Shown piece after piece: positions 1 through 8,421 of a stretch of 64,000 bases of DNA. The first letter of the stretch is position 1; every line of letters starts with the position of its first letter. Origin of the DNA: an uncultured Lachnospiraceae bacterium. Lineage in GTDB: Bacteria; Bacillota; Clostridia; Lachnospirales; Lachnospiraceae. The stretch lies in the NCBI GenBank assembly GCA_947175035.1, contig CAMWLG010000010.1, forward strand, positions 1 through 64,000. Direction: 5' to 3'. The position numbers and the translations under genes are program-made. The notes beneath the pieces were generated by a model. That model was not told the origin of the DNA, ran no database searches, and was given only the letters and a program-made list of their open reading frames with translations.

Positions 1-149
1 GACACATCTTTCACCTTGCCGGTCTGAATATAAAGTTTTCCCTCAAAAATATGTATTGTGCCAAAGGGCCTTACTCTTGGTTGATCACCCTCAACCGTTG
101 CAAGATAATAAGTTTCTGCATCCTTTAAAAACTGAAATACTTTTTCCAT
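1..149 (-). CDS. Pyridoxamine 5'-phosphate oxidase family protein (N-terminal part)
   Basis: This is an incomplete minus-strand gene; only the first 49 codons lie in the window, and the ORF track missed it. The reading begins MEKVFQFLKDAETYYLATVEG and continues with QPRVRPFG and KLYIQTGKVKDV. This is the usual start of small split-barrel flavin/PNPOx-family proteins, where the VRPFG strand and the later TGK strand shape the FMN phosphate site. An AGGAG ribosome binding site lies about 11 bases before the ATG. The family binds FMN or F420 and reduces or oxidises small substrates; the substrate here cannot be told. Family assignment is good, specific function unknown. Confidence 0.75.
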   Translation of the reverse strand, partial: MEKVFQFLKDAETYYLATVEGDQPRVRPFGTIHIFEGKLYIQTGKVKDV

Positions 150-192
150 GTTCTTTAATCTCCTTTATTATTTTTATTTTTTATCCATTACA

Positions 193-753
193 CTAAGATA
201 CTTCTTCCTGATAGCGAGGCAATGATACGACCGTGTAATCATGGTTCATTGCCGGAAGGATTTTCTCCAACAGATCCTGCGTCGCGAACTTGATACTTGA
301 AGTATTGATGCATGGATGGCATCCAACTTCGGTTCCCTCCAGCACATCCTCGTCAATGACAAGCCGCACTTTCTGCTCCTTGTCATTCATAAGACCCATA
401 ACGCTGACAGAACCTGGTGTGATGTCAAGAAATTTCAGCATATATTCTTCTTTCGCAAATGACAGACGGGATACTCCCAGTGCTTTTGATAAATCCTTTG
501 TCTTGAATTTCTTATCTCCCGGCATCATCAGCAGATAAAAATCTGTTTCCTGCCGGTTGCATAGAAAGAGATTTTTGCAGATCGTTGCCTGCAAAGCTTT
601 GTCTATTTCTTCGCATACTTCCATAGTCATTGCGGCTTCATGGTCAATGCGTTTATATTCTATTCCCAGTTGATCGAGTAAATCATAGGTTCTGATTTCC
701 TTATCCAGTCTGCCAGTCAGGTCATTCGGACGGCCATTCTCAAGTTCGAGCAT
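193..753 (-). CDS. Prolyl-tRNA deacylase, YbaK/ProX (PrdX) family
   Basis: A 186-aa stand-alone editing protein related to the INS domain of bacterial prolyl-tRNA synthetase. The YbaK-type fold covers about residues 30-165. Recognisable segments are CKNLFLCNRQ (the lysine of the substrate pocket), FYLLMMPGDKKFKTKDL, LDITPGSVSVMGLMND and GCHPCINTSSIKF. Known members hydrolyse mischarged Ala-tRNA(Pro) or Cys-tRNA(Pro) in the cytoplasm. The length is typical for the PrdX type. The start is backed by AGAGGA upstream. The gene ends only 43 bases before the PNPOx gene on the same strand, so the two may share a transcript. A TTGACA/CAGAAT promoter lies upstream. Confidence 0.85.
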   Translation of the reverse strand: MLELENGRPNDLTGRLDKEIRTYDLLDQLGIEYKRIDHEAAMTMEVCEEIDKALQATICKNLFLCNRQETDFYLLMMPGDKKFKTKDLSKALGVSRLSFAKEEYMLKFLDITPGSVSVMGLMNDKEQKVRLVIDEDVLEGTEVGCHPCINTSSIKFATQDLLEKILPAMNHDYTVVSLPRYQEEVS

Positions 754-817
754 TTTTCGTTATCCTCTTGTTTTTTTAATAATCCCTGTCTCTGTAAGAT
801 TTTTTATTTGTAGCCTT

Positions 818-846
818 ATTCTGAACATCCTGTTACAATTTGTCAA
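818..846 (-). promoter_or_regulatory. Promoter for the prolyl-tRNA deacylase gene
   Basis: Read on the minus strand, TTGACA (841-846) is followed after 17 bases by CAGAAT (818-823). The transcript would start about 60 bases before the ATG at 753. This is inferred from hexamer match and spacing only. Confidence 0.5.
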
Positions 847-900
847 GGACTTTTTTAGCATTATGGCTTTTTCTTATTCTTGATTTTGATAAGATTTTTG

Positions 901-929
901 TTGAAAGTGCATTGTGCTTATGCTAAAAT
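901..929 (+). promoter_or_regulatory. Promoter for the cation:proton antiporter gene
   Basis: TTGAAA (901-906), a 17-base spacer and TAAAAT (924-929) form a good sigma-A-type promoter about 125 bases before the antiporter start. It is divergent from the deacylase promoter. The rest of the 754-1054 gap is AT-rich with no convincing gene. Confidence 0.55.
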
Positions 930-1054
930 AATCAAAATGGGAATGAAGTTCTCCCTTGGGAAACCTAAACCGCATTTTATGCTGATGACTTCTGCGAAAA
1001 TTACGCAGAAATTATCAGTTTTTTTAATTTCTGCAGTTAATGGGAGGAATTTAT

Positions 1055-2227
1055 ATGTTGACAAGTATTGCACTCATTCTGTTATTGGGATTGCTTTTTG
1101 GAAGTATCTTTTCAAAAATGAGGCTGCCAAGCTTGTTAGGAATGATCATTGTGGGAATTGTTTTAAGCCCTCATGCGCTGAATCTCATAGACGAATCAAT
1201 TCTAAGCATTTCAGCAGACTTACGGCAGATTGCATTGGTAATTATTCTGACAAGAGCAGGTCTATCATTAAATGTTGCAGATTTGAAAAAAGCCGGCAGA
1301 CCGGCAATCCTTATGTGCTTCGTTCCTGCGTGTATAGAAATTGCAGGGACAATTATCTTGGCGCCGATATTATTAGGCGTAACCATACTGGAAGCCGCAA
1401 TTATTGGAAGTGTCATTGCGGCGGTATCTCCTGCTGTGATAGTGCCGAGAATGATAAAACTGATTGATGAGGGATATGGTAAAGAACATAGTATTCCGCA
1501 GTTGATATTGGCAGGTGCGTCAGTGGACGATGTTTTTGTGATTGTTGTTTTTACTGCGCTAATTTCTTTGGCTTCCACAGGCACTATATCAGTTATCAAC
1601 TTTTTTCAGATACCGGTTTCCATTTTGATGGGAATTGGCATAGGAATGGCTGTGGGAAGCATAATGGTAGTATTTTTTAAAAAAATTCATATGCGGGATT
1701 CTGTTAAAATTCTGATAATACTCAGCTTTTCATTTTTACTTCTTGAATTGCAAAACCGCTTAGAAGGGATTATACCGATTTCCGGACTTTTAGCTATTAT
1801 GAGTTTGGGAATTGTAATAAAACAGAAGTATTCTGTATTAGCTGAAAGATTATCTGGTAAATACAATAAATTATGGGTAGCAGCGGAAGTATTTCTTTTT
1901 GTGCTTGTGGGGGCAACCGTTGATTTAAAATATGCTGTAACCGCAGGTATATTTGCTGTTTTATTGGTGATAGGCGCTTTGGTTTTCAGAATGGTTGGTG
2001 TGGCACTGTCTTTGATAAAAACCAAACTTACAAGACAAGAAAAACTATTCTGCATGATAGCATACACTCCTAAAGCTACCGTACAGGCAGCTATAGGAGC
2101 GATACCTTTTACAATGGGATTGGCTTGTGGACAGACTGTATTGACCGTGGCGGTGTTGTCAATTCTCATTACTGCACCATTTGGCGCAATTTGCATAGAT
2201 AATCTGTATAAAAAATTATTATGTTGA
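1055..2227 (+). CDS. Cation:proton antiporter (CPA2/KefB-like Na+/H+ exchanger)
   Basis: A 390-aa integral membrane protein that fills the transporter domain of the CPA2 family and has no C-terminal TrkA-N domain. Hydrophobic segments run almost end to end, about 10-12 helices. The segment GASVDDVFVIVVF near residue 157 carries the paired aspartates that bind cation and proton in this superfamily, and ILTRAGLSLN matches the conserved helix before it. The protein should exchange Na+ or K+ for H+ across the cytoplasmic membrane. I chose the ATG at 1055 over the track start at 1040, because GGGAGG sits directly between the two. Codon use is AT-rich compared with genes after 5.8 kb. Confidence 0.88.
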   Translation: MLTSIALILLLGLLFGSIFSKMRLPSLLGMIIVGIVLSPHALNLIDESILSISADLRQIALVIILTRAGLSLNVADLKKAGRPAILMCFVPACIEIAGTIILAPILLGVTILEAAIIGSVIAAVSPAVIVPRMIKLIDEGYGKEHSIPQLILAGASVDDVFVIVVFTALISLASTGTISVINFFQIPVSILMGIGIGMAVGSIMVVFFKKIHMRDSVKILIILSFSFLLLELQNRLEGIIPISGLLAIMSLGIVIKQKYSVLAERLSGKYNKLWVAAEVFLFVLVGATVDLKYAVTAGIFAVLLVIGALVFRMVGVALSLIKTKLTRQEKLFCMIAYTPKATVQAAIGAIPFTMGLACGQTVLTVAVLSILITAPFGAICIDNLYKKLLC

Positions 2228-2339
2228 ATCACTTTCCTTGTAGTGGAAGAAATGACAAACAAAAGTTTATATGATAAAATTTATTGAAAAGGTAAACAGT
2301 CATGAGATTGCACTAATAATCGGAATTTGTGGAGGAAAA

Positions 2340-2978
2340 ATGAAATCATTCTTTGAAAAAATTAGAATCCCCGAAAAAGGTGTTTCTCTTAAAATACAGA
2401 TGGTGGCGACAATAGGAGTAATGCTATTTGGATTTGCTTTGGGAGTATTGCAGAAATGGATTGATGGTTCACCAAGTAATATATTTCCGTTGTTGATGCA
2501 ACAACTTGACATTAGAAATTATTTTGGCCGATTAGCAGTATGGATTTTATTGGCGACAGTTATATCCATATATTCAAAGACACCATTAAGAGCTTCTATT
2601 AACACATTCTCATTCTTTATAAGTATGTTGGCAGGATATTATCTCTATTGCAATTATGTCTTAGGGTTTTTGCCGAGAGCTTATATGATGGTATGGGTAG
2701 TGATTTCTTTTGCAACTATTTTTATGGCATATATATGTTGGTATGCAAGAGGAGAAGGAATGATATCAATTATCATATCCAGTGCAATTATTGGTGCATT
2801 ATTTGCCCAGGCATTTTCGCTTACACAAGGGTTTTATGTGTATCACATCATGGAGATTATTACATGGATAATAGGTGTAGTTATCTTGCATAGAAAACCA
2901 AAGGAGTTTGCCATTGAACTCGGATTATCAGTTGTGATTGCGTTTATTTATCAATTAGTTATTCCACATTGGGGATAA
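2340..2978 (+). CDS. Multi-pass membrane protein of unknown function (DUF6518-like)
   Basis: A 212-aa protein with about six predicted membrane helices (for example VATIGVMLFGFALG, IIISSAIIGALFA and IMEIITWIIGVVIL) and few charged residues. It resembles the small integral membrane proteins grouped as DUF6518, for which I know no function; that link is tentative. The ATG at 2340 is preferred to the track start at 2271, since GGAGG lies 5 bases before it while the upstream ATG has no binding site. It follows the antiporter on the same strand with a 112-base gap and shares its AT-rich composition. Confidence 0.6.
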   Translation: MKSFFEKIRIPEKGVSLKIQMVATIGVMLFGFALGVLQKWIDGSPSNIFPLLMQQLDIRNYFGRLAVWILLATVISIYSKTPLRASINTFSFFISMLAGYYLYCNYVLGFLPRAYMMVWVVISFATIFMAYICWYARGEGMISIIISSAIIGALFAQAFSLTQGFYVYHIMEIITWIIGVVILHRKPKEFAIELGLSVVIAFIYQLVIPHWG

Positions 2979-3057
2979 AACAGCTTTCGGTTTGCGGAGT
3001 GGCTCAAGGGCAATATTTTTAAAAAAGGAAGTTAAATATTGGGTGAGGATGATATGC

Positions 3058-4041
3058 ATGTTAAAGAGAATTTTAGGTGTTTTACTCAGTATTGTATTGA
3101 TGGCTGCTGTGCCTGCAGGATGTGGATATGGGAATGTAGAGAATGCAGATAATGTAGAGAGTGCAGATAATGCGGAGAAACTCGTTGATTATGAATCATT
3201 GGGGATTAAAGAATATGAATATCCTTCAGAATTTTCTATGGGGGATAATTTAGAAACCGCAATTACTCAATTGGCGCTCAGTTATGAAAGCTTTGATCAG
3301 GATTGTGTAAACAGCGAAAGCTGGCAGAGATTTTTTATTGGCAGGTATATTCAAAATTCAAGGTTATCATTTGACTATTTGGATATGCTTTGTGATCAAA
3401 ACGATGGGCAGATTAGCGTGGAGGAACTTAATTATATCCAGTATTCCCTTACATATACGGAGCTTGATTTTTCATCTTATGTGGATGGCCCCATCAACAG
3501 ATATGATGCCTCAAGTTCCTTAAACTATGGTTGGATATCTGAATATGATTACGAGGATACTGACGACGGAGTTATTGTTACCGCAAATGTGGAAGAAGGG
3601 TATGATGGGACAAATGCAACGTGGAAATATGAAATCACGGTAGAATTGATCAAGAATCCTTACAGCTGTTTTGACGGATACAGTGTGCTTACTGTTTCGG
3701 ATAAGAGGGAAATTGTGGATCGTGAACCGGACGGCAGTACACATATATTTTGTGGGACTGATATGATGGTTGAGGATCATGGAGACTTTGCATTTGAGTA
3801 TCTATACTCCGAGGATGATCTGTGCTATTGGCATATTGTTCATGTGGATATGACAGGATTACCTGAGATGGCGGAATATGTAAGGCAAAACGCAGGAAAG
3901 GAGTTTAGGGTTACGTTCCTTTGGACTGAGGGGAATGCGAATGCAATTGGGCGTGTGGTGCCTGTAGATATTGTACCGGATGAGCATGTCAATCATATTT
4001 TTGTGCAGGGAAGTGATAATGATATTGGTGATGATTCTTGA
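3058..4041 (+). CDS. Putative secreted lipoprotein of unknown function
   Basis: A 327-aa protein with a lipoprotein-type signal: MLKRILGVLLSIVLMAAVPAGC, in which the Cys follows a slightly unusual PAG instead of LAG. After the Cys comes an acidic repeat, NVENADNVESADNAE, encoded by an 18-base tandem unit. The mature part is acidic and rich in Tyr, Asp and Glu, with strands such as GVIVTANVEEGYDG and TWKYEITVELI that suggest a beta-rich extracytoplasmic domain. No known family is recognised. The start at 3058 has GGTGAGG nine bases upstream; the track start at 2992 has none. A tRNA promoter begins 19 bases after the stop. Confidence 0.65.
   Translation: MLKRILGVLLSIVLMAAVPAGCGYGNVENADNVESADNAEKLVDYESLGIKEYEYPSEFSMGDNLETAITQLALSYESFDQDCVNSESWQRFFIGRYIQNSRLSFDYLDMLCDQNDGQISVEELNYIQYSLTYTELDFSSYVDGPINRYDASSSLNYGWISEYDYEDTDDGVIVTANVEEGYDGTNATWKYEITVELIKNPYSCFDGYSVLTVSDKREIVDREPDGSTHIFCGTDMMVEDHGDFAFEYLYSEDDLCYWHIVHVDMTGLPEMAEYVRQNAGKEFRVTFLWTEGNANAIGRVVPVDIVPDEHVNHIFVQGSDNDIGDDS
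3133..3177 (+). repeat. 18-bp tandem repeat just after the lipobox
   Basis: The unit AATGTAGAGAATGCAGAT occurs at 3133 and again, with one change, at 3151, followed by a half copy. It encodes the NVENAD/NVESAD spacer between the lipid anchor and the folded domain. Because the unit is a multiple of three, copy number changes would only alter spacer length. Confidence 0.7.
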
Positions 4042-4059
4042 GAAAAATAAAAGTTTCTC

Positions 4060-4088
4060 TTGCAAAGCGTCCTCCTTTATGATATTAT
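4060..4088 (+). promoter_or_regulatory. Promoter for the tRNA-Glu/tRNA-Cys transcript
   Basis: TTGCAA (4060-4065), a 17-base spacer and TATTAT (4083-4088) lie about 78 bases before the tRNA-Glu gene. No other promoter of this quality is seen between the lipoprotein and the tRNAs. Confidence 0.55.
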
Positions 4089-4165
4089 ATTTTTCGTCGA
4101 GGTCATTAGACAGAATGATCGATTTGTACTATTCCGTATTCTTGACTGGGCTAAGGCGAAGACAT

Positions 4166-4237
4166 GGCTCCATGGTCAAGCGGTTAAGACATCGCCCTTT
4201 CACGGCGGTAACACGGGTTCGATTCCCGTTGGAGTCA
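4166..4237 (+). tRNA. tRNA-Glu (anticodon TTC)
   Basis: A 72-base gene with all four arms. The acceptor stem GGCTCCA pairs with TGGAGTC using one G-U pair, and the discriminator base is A. The anticodon stem TCGCC/GGCGG encloses the loop CTTTCAC, giving anticodon TTC. The T arm is ACGGG-TTCGATT-CCCGT. The 3' CCA is not encoded. It lies 33 bases before tRNA-Cys. Confidence 0.95.
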
Positions 4238-4270
4238 TTTTCCTTTTAGGAAATGCATACAATAAAACAT

Positions 4271-4341
4271 GGCGCCATAGCCAAGTGGTAAGGCAGAGGT
4301 CTGCAACACCTTTATCACCAGTTCAAATCTGGTTGGCGCCT
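4271..4341 (+). tRNA. tRNA-Cys (anticodon GCA)
   Basis: A 71-base gene. The acceptor stem GGCGCCA pairs perfectly with TGGCGCC, and the discriminator is T, as expected for tRNA-Cys. The anticodon loop CTGCAAC gives GCA. The T arm is CCAG-TTCAAAT-CTGG. CCA is not encoded. A strong terminator follows within 15 bases, so the two tRNAs form one short transcript. Confidence 0.95.
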
Positions 4342-4348
4342 CTCATGG

Positions 4349-4376
4349 AAAAACCCCGAAGTATCGGGGTTTTTTG
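4349..4376 (+). terminator. Rho-independent terminator of the tRNA operon
   Basis: The stem ACCCCGA/TCGGGGT with a four-base AGTA loop is preceded by an A run and followed by TTTTTT. It ends the tRNA-Glu/tRNA-Cys transcript. Confidence 0.9.
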
Positions 4377-4433
4377 TTAACCGTTTTATTCTGGCTTATT
4401 TGTCATTATAATGCCCTTTGCATTGGGTTACAA

Positions 4434-4467
4434 ATCATTCAAATCCATTCATATTGAATGATTTTTT
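4434..4467 (+). terminator. Terminator-like hairpin in the gap after the tRNAs
   Basis: ATCATTCAA (4434-4442) pairs with TTGAATGAT (4454-4462) and a run of T follows. It may be a backup terminator. The rest of the 4377-4616 gap holds no gene that I can support. Confidence 0.5.
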
Positions 4468-4616
4468 ACCATTATATGATATGAAGAATAAAAGATATTA
4501 TGCATCAGTGCTTTTTAAGTAGCGGGTTCCTTTTTCTCTGTTCTTATGATAAGATAAGTATATCGGCAAATCAAGATTAGGGTTTTCTAATATAATTGAG
4601 AAAAGAGAGGCAAAAA

Positions 4617-5732
4617 ATGGGGAGAACTGCACAACACTGCAAGCAGTGCGGACGAATCATTTATTTTGACGGAATCTGTATTTCCTGTCGCGCTGAAAAT
4701 GAAAGAAAGGAAATATTGGCTTGGTCACAGGAGGAAATAGATGATGCAGTCCGAAAAATATGTGATGAGATAAAAGAAACTGGCGAATTGGATAAAGAAA
4801 GTGATGTTTTCACAAAGCTGGTCAATTACAGGGATATTGACACATCGGAAATCGCCCAAGTAGCTTTTGAAAAGCAGCTTTTCTATCCCTTCGAGATGTA
4901 TAAGGACGCTTCTGACGAGATCATCCGGGCAATGCTTGAAATGCTAAGTCAGGATAATGTGGATACAATGCTTGGCGCCAATCATCTTCTGTCATGTCTT
5001 GCTATTCATGGCGGAGAAGAGGTTTTCCGTTCTTTTATGGAATTTGAAAAGAATCCTCGAAAGTGGCGGGAAAAGGTGTATGTCAACCCATCCGTCTATG
5101 CCACAAATGGCGGCTGGTCATACGACAGTAGCGGCAATGCCTTAAAAACGATTTTTGACAAATGCTATCCTATGGTAAAGGGAACTCCGAATGAGAAAGA
5201 ACATAGTCCTGTAAAAATCGGAGTCAGGACAAGGGAAAAATGCTCTCATTGTGGCTGTACAATGGTAAATCTTATGGAGATTGACGGTAGGGATTCCCGG
5301 TTACAGTTCCTTGGAATCGATGGCGTAATAAAGGCGAAGTGCTGTCCCAATTGTATCATGTGGTCAGACGATCATTTTTGTCGGTATACTGTAAACGGCG
5401 AGAGCGAGATTATTTATGAGAAGGAACCTTTTAACACGGAAAATTATATGAAGGATGAAGGGATCGAGGAAATGGCTTCCAATTCCTACATTTTAGGGGA
5501 GACTCCTGTTCCGCTTAGATATGCGGCGGACTGGGAAGGCGGTTCCTCTGTCGGCGGCTTTGCATTCTGGATTCAGGATTGCGTTATAAAGCATTGTCCC
5601 GACTGCGGAAAAACCATGAAATATCTTGCGCAGATTCAGTGGGATACGGTGTTGGACGGCATGGAAGGGAATGCTTATATTGAAATTTGTGAGGATTGTA
5701 ATGTGATTGCTGTGTTGCACCAGCAGACATAA
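4617..5732 (+). CDS. Zinc-ribbon protein with YwqG/DUF1963-like C-terminus
   Basis: A 371-aa cytoplasmic protein without signal or membrane segments. It carries three cysteine pairs that look like zinc sites: CKQCGRIIYFDGICISC at the N-terminus, CSHCGCTM...CCPNC in the middle, and CPDCGKTM...CEDC near the end. The last part (DWEGGSSVGGFAFWIQD, then CPDCGKTMKYLAQIQW, ending in HQQT) resembles the end of YwqG/DUF1963-type proteins, whose function is unknown. The middle, about residues 40-150, is helical. I chose ATG 4617 over the TTG given in the track because GAGAGG lies 6 bases before it. The gene stands alone downstream of the tRNAs. Confidence 0.65.
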   Translation: MGRTAQHCKQCGRIIYFDGICISCRAENERKEILAWSQEEIDDAVRKICDEIKETGELDKESDVFTKLVNYRDIDTSEIAQVAFEKQLFYPFEMYKDASDEIIRAMLEMLSQDNVDTMLGANHLLSCLAIHGGEEVFRSFMEFEKNPRKWREKVYVNPSVYATNGGWSYDSSGNALKTIFDKCYPMVKGTPNEKEHSPVKIGVRTREKCSHCGCTMVNLMEIDGRDSRLQFLGIDGVIKAKCCPNCIMWSDDHFCRYTVNGESEIIYEKEPFNTENYMKDEGIEEMASNSYILGETPVPLRYAADWEGGSSVGGFAFWIQDCVIKHCPDCGKTMKYLAQIQWDTVLDGMEGNAYIEICEDCNVIAVLHQQT

Positions 5733-5810
5733 GAGACAAGCTATCTATATATTTTGGACTTCACATTTGTCCTGTTGTATGTTAAAGTAATAACAAAGAA
5801 ATGTTTTTGA

Positions 5811-5826
5811 GTCCGCTAAAGCGGAC
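5811..5826 (+). promoter_or_regulatory. Hairpin touching the start of the GGDEF-EAL gene
   Basis: GTCCGC and GCGGAC form a six-base perfect stem with a TAAA loop, ending at the base before the first possible ATG. No ribosome binding site lies between hairpin and ATG. It could sequester the start region or position an alternative start at 5842. Confidence 0.4.
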
Positions 5827-5841
5827 ATGGGGTATAAAAAG

Positions 5842-7593
5842 ATGACGCATAAGGAGAAAGCGGATCAGCTTTTAAAACAGCAATATCACTGTTCTCAGGC
5901 ATTGTTTGGAGCCTTTGCAGAAGAATTTGGACTGGATTTGAAGACGGCGTTTAAGATCAGCACATGTTTTGGCGGCGGAATGCGTCAGGGGGGAACCTGC
6001 GGCTGCATTACGGCGGCAATGCTGGTGCTGGGGATGGCGTTGGGATTTTATGACGCGCAGGATCGGGAACAGGAGACATACGGCAATAAGAAGACAGACG
6101 AGTTCATACGGCGGTTTACGGAGCAGATGGACGGTGTGATCTATTGCCGGGATATCTTGGGTAAAGATATATCCAAACCCGAGGATATGGCAGTGATTCG
6201 GCAGGAGAAGCTGATTTTACAAAAATGTCCCAGGGCAATTAACATCAGTATTGATATTCTGGAAGATATGCTGGCAGAGCATCTTCAGAATATGAAGGAG
6301 AACAATTTAAACCCTGAGGATATTCCTCATGGCGATGAGATGCGTGCTGTGCTGAAGAGTATGAGCAAACAGAAGCGTTTTAGGAGGAATGTCAACAATC
6401 TGCTGGTGTCCTCCTCAAAACATATCGGGTTTATTCAGTTTGATATCCGCAAATTCAAGATAGTCAACGACTTATATGGTGAGAAGTTCGGTGATGAGAT
6501 TCTGGATTTTATCATTGAGCAGTTGAAAGAGATCTGTCGGGATAATCAATATTTCCTGAATCTGCGCAGCGATGTGTTTATCGTGGTGACAGAGTATGAC
6601 CGGGAAGAGGAATTGGTGGAGTTTATTCATCAGTTGGATGCCAGAATTGATTGTTATAAGGATGTAAAGCTTCAGTTGGTCTATGGTGTGTATATGGCCG
6701 AGGACAGGTCGATGGAGCTCCGCCAGATGGAGGATCGTGCGACCATGGCGAGGAAGGCGGCCAAGAAGAATATTCTGAACAATATCTCGTTTTATAAGGA
6801 ACAGTACAAAGAAACTCTGTACAATAGGAAATTCATTGAGGAGAATATGCAGGCGGCCATTACGGAGAGACAGTTTATGATGTATCTCCAGCCCAAATAC
6901 AGTATCCTCAAAAATGAAATCATAGGGGCGGAAGCGTTGGTTCGATGGCGTCATCCGGAGAGGGGAATGATTTATCCCAATCAGTTCATTCCGATTATCG
7001 AAGAAAACGGCTTTGTCAAAAAGGTGGACTATTATATATGGGCGGAGGCATGCCGTTTTATCAAAAAATGTGAGGATGCGGGTATCACCTCCTGTCCTGT
7101 TTCGGTCAATGTGTCCAGAATTCATCTGCGGGACGATGAATGTATACAGGTGCTCTCTCAACTGATCAAGGAAAGCGGTATTCACAAGTCGCTGCTGGAG
7201 CTGGAGATCACGGAGACGGTGGATGACCAACAGGTGAGCCTGAAAGCATTGCAGTTGAAAGAGGAAGGTTTTACCCTGCTGATGGATGATTTCGGAAGCG
7301 GTTATTCCTCGCTGAACATTCTCTTAGAGACGCCTTTTGACGTGATCAAGCTGGACAAGAAGTTCATGGAGAACATGATGGTATCGGGCAAGGGAAGGAT
7401 GATACTGGAGCAGGTGGTCTCCATGGCGAACAAGCTGGATCTTGGACTTTTGGCGGAGGGTGTGGAGACCAGAGAGCAGATCGATCTGCTGCAGAGTATC
7501 GGCTGTGATCAGGTACAGGGATACTATTATGCGAAGCCGATGCCGGAGGAAGAGTTTTTTGCGCTGTTGGAAAAACAGCATGCCGGAAAATAG
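5842..7593 (+). CDS. C_GCAxxG_C_C redox-domain protein fused to degenerate GGDEF and EAL domains
   Basis: A three-part protein of 583 aa (588 if the ATG at 5827 is used). Residues 1-140 are a C_GCAxxG_C_C family domain, with HCSQALFGAF, CFGGGMRQGGTCGC and later Cys residues, a fold thought to bind a redox cofactor or metal. Residues about 185-320 form a GGDEF domain whose signature has decayed to RSDVF, so cyclase activity is unlikely. Residues about 335-585 are an EAL phosphodiesterase with AEALVRWRHP, DDFGSGYSS, KLDKKF, EGVET and QGYYYAKPMP all present. The likely activity is c-di-GMP hydrolysis controlled by redox state; that control is inferred from the fusion. The start is uncertain: GGGG lies 9 bases before 5842, while 5827 has no binding site. 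Confidence 0.82.
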   Translation: MTHKEKADQLLKQQYHCSQALFGAFAEEFGLDLKTAFKISTCFGGGMRQGGTCGCITAAMLVLGMALGFYDAQDREQETYGNKKTDEFIRRFTEQMDGVIYCRDILGKDISKPEDMAVIRQEKLILQKCPRAINISIDILEDMLAEHLQNMKENNLNPEDIPHGDEMRAVLKSMSKQKRFRRNVNNLLVSSSKHIGFIQFDIRKFKIVNDLYGEKFGDEILDFIIEQLKEICRDNQYFLNLRSDVFIVVTEYDREEELVEFIHQLDARIDCYKDVKLQLVYGVYMAEDRSMELRQMEDRATMARKAAKKNILNNISFYKEQYKETLYNRKFIEENMQAAITERQFMMYLQPKYSILKNEIIGAEALVRWRHPERGMIYPNQFIPIIEENGFVKKVDYYIWAEACRFIKKCEDAGITSCPVSVNVSRIHLRDDECIQVLSQLIKESGIHKSLLELEITETVDDQQVSLKALQLKEEGFTLLMDDFGSGYSSLNILLETPFDVIKLDKKFMENMMVSGKGRMILEQVVSMANKLDLGLLAEGVETREQIDLLQSIGCDQVQGYYYAKPMPEEEFFALLEKQHAGK

Positions 7594-7623
7594 TATATTG
7601 ATGAGAGAAAGATGCGGGCATGT

Positions 7624-7666
7624 AAACTGCCGGCCGCAGACGGGGGAAGTCAGCGGTCGGCAGTTT
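7624..7666. terminator. Bidirectional hairpin between convergent genes
   Basis: AAACTGCCGGCCGC pairs with GCGGTCGGCAGTTT with one G-T mismatch and a 15-base loop. It lies between the ends of the EAL gene and the sirtuin gene. The flanking T runs are short, so termination strength is uncertain. Confidence 0.6.
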
Positions 7667-7680
7667 CAAATTAGTAGGGA

Positions 7681-8403
7681 TCAGGGGATTTGAGCAAACA
7701 CTTCCCCGATAGGCTCCTGAATCAACAAATCCGCATATTTATCCCTAGGGGTGGGCGCCTTATTAATTACGACAAGCTTGTCACCTTTGAAATAGTCGAT
7801 CAATCCTGCCGCAGGGTAGACCGCCAGAGAGGTTCCACCGATGATCAACACCTGAGCCTCGCTGATGTATCTCACGGCCTCACTGATAGTCTGGTTGTCC
7901 AGACCCTCCTCGTACAGCACCACATCAGGCTTTATGGATCCTCCGCATTTGGAACAGACGGGAACGTCCTCGCTGTCTATGATATATTGCACATCATAGA
8001 AAGCATGGCATTTTTCGCAGTAGTTACGCAGCACGGAGCCGTGGAGTTCCAAAACGACCTTGCTCCCTGCCGCCTGATGCAGACCGTCAATGTTCTGGGT
8101 GATCACCGCGCGCTGCTTCCCCTGTGCCTCCAACTCAGCAAGCTTCAAGTGGGCGGCATTGGGCTTGGCATCCAGGAAAAGCATCTTGTTGCGGTAAAAT
8201 CGGTAAAACTCCTTAGGCTTTGCACGATAGAAACTGTGGCTTAGAATCGTCTCGGGGGGATAGTCGTATTGCTGATGATATAAGCCGTCCACACTGCGGA
8301 AATCAGGGATTCCGCTTTCTGTGGAGACACCTGCTCCCCCAAAAAAGACAATGTTGTCATATTTCTCGACAATCTTTTTTAACTCATTTACCGCTTCGCT
8401 CAT
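7681..8403 (-). CDS. cobB: NAD-dependent protein deacetylase, Sir2/CobB family
   Basis: A 240-aa sirtuin that removes acyl groups from lysines using NAD+. Motifs in order: FFGGAGVSTESGIPDFR (NAD binding), TQNIDGLHQAAG, LELHGS with the catalytic His, CEKC...CSKCGG (structural zinc), IKPDVVLYEEGL, GGTSLAVYPAAG and VVINKAPT. The length is normal for a bacterial class U/III enzyme. AGGAGG lies 9 bases before the ATG. The next gene upstream on the same strand is a GNAT acetyltransferase 18 bases away, so an acetylating and a deacetylating enzyme appear to share one transcript. Confidence 0.93.
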   Translation of the reverse strand: MSEAVNELKKIVEKYDNIVFFGGAGVSTESGIPDFRSVDGLYHQQYDYPPETILSHSFYRAKPKEFYRFYRNKMLFLDAKPNAAHLKLAELEAQGKQRAVITQNIDGLHQAAGSKVVLELHGSVLRNYCEKCHAFYDVQYIIDSEDVPVCSKCGGSIKPDVVLYEEGLDNQTISEAVRYISEAQVLIIGGTSLAVYPAAGLIDYFKGDKLVVINKAPTPRDKYADLLIQEPIGEVFAQIP

Positions 8404-8421
8404 GGCGAATCCTCCTTGATT

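Noticed and set aside
4060-4380. 106-aa and 92-aa ORFs over the tRNA genes
   Set aside because: They translate the two tRNA genes and their terminator.
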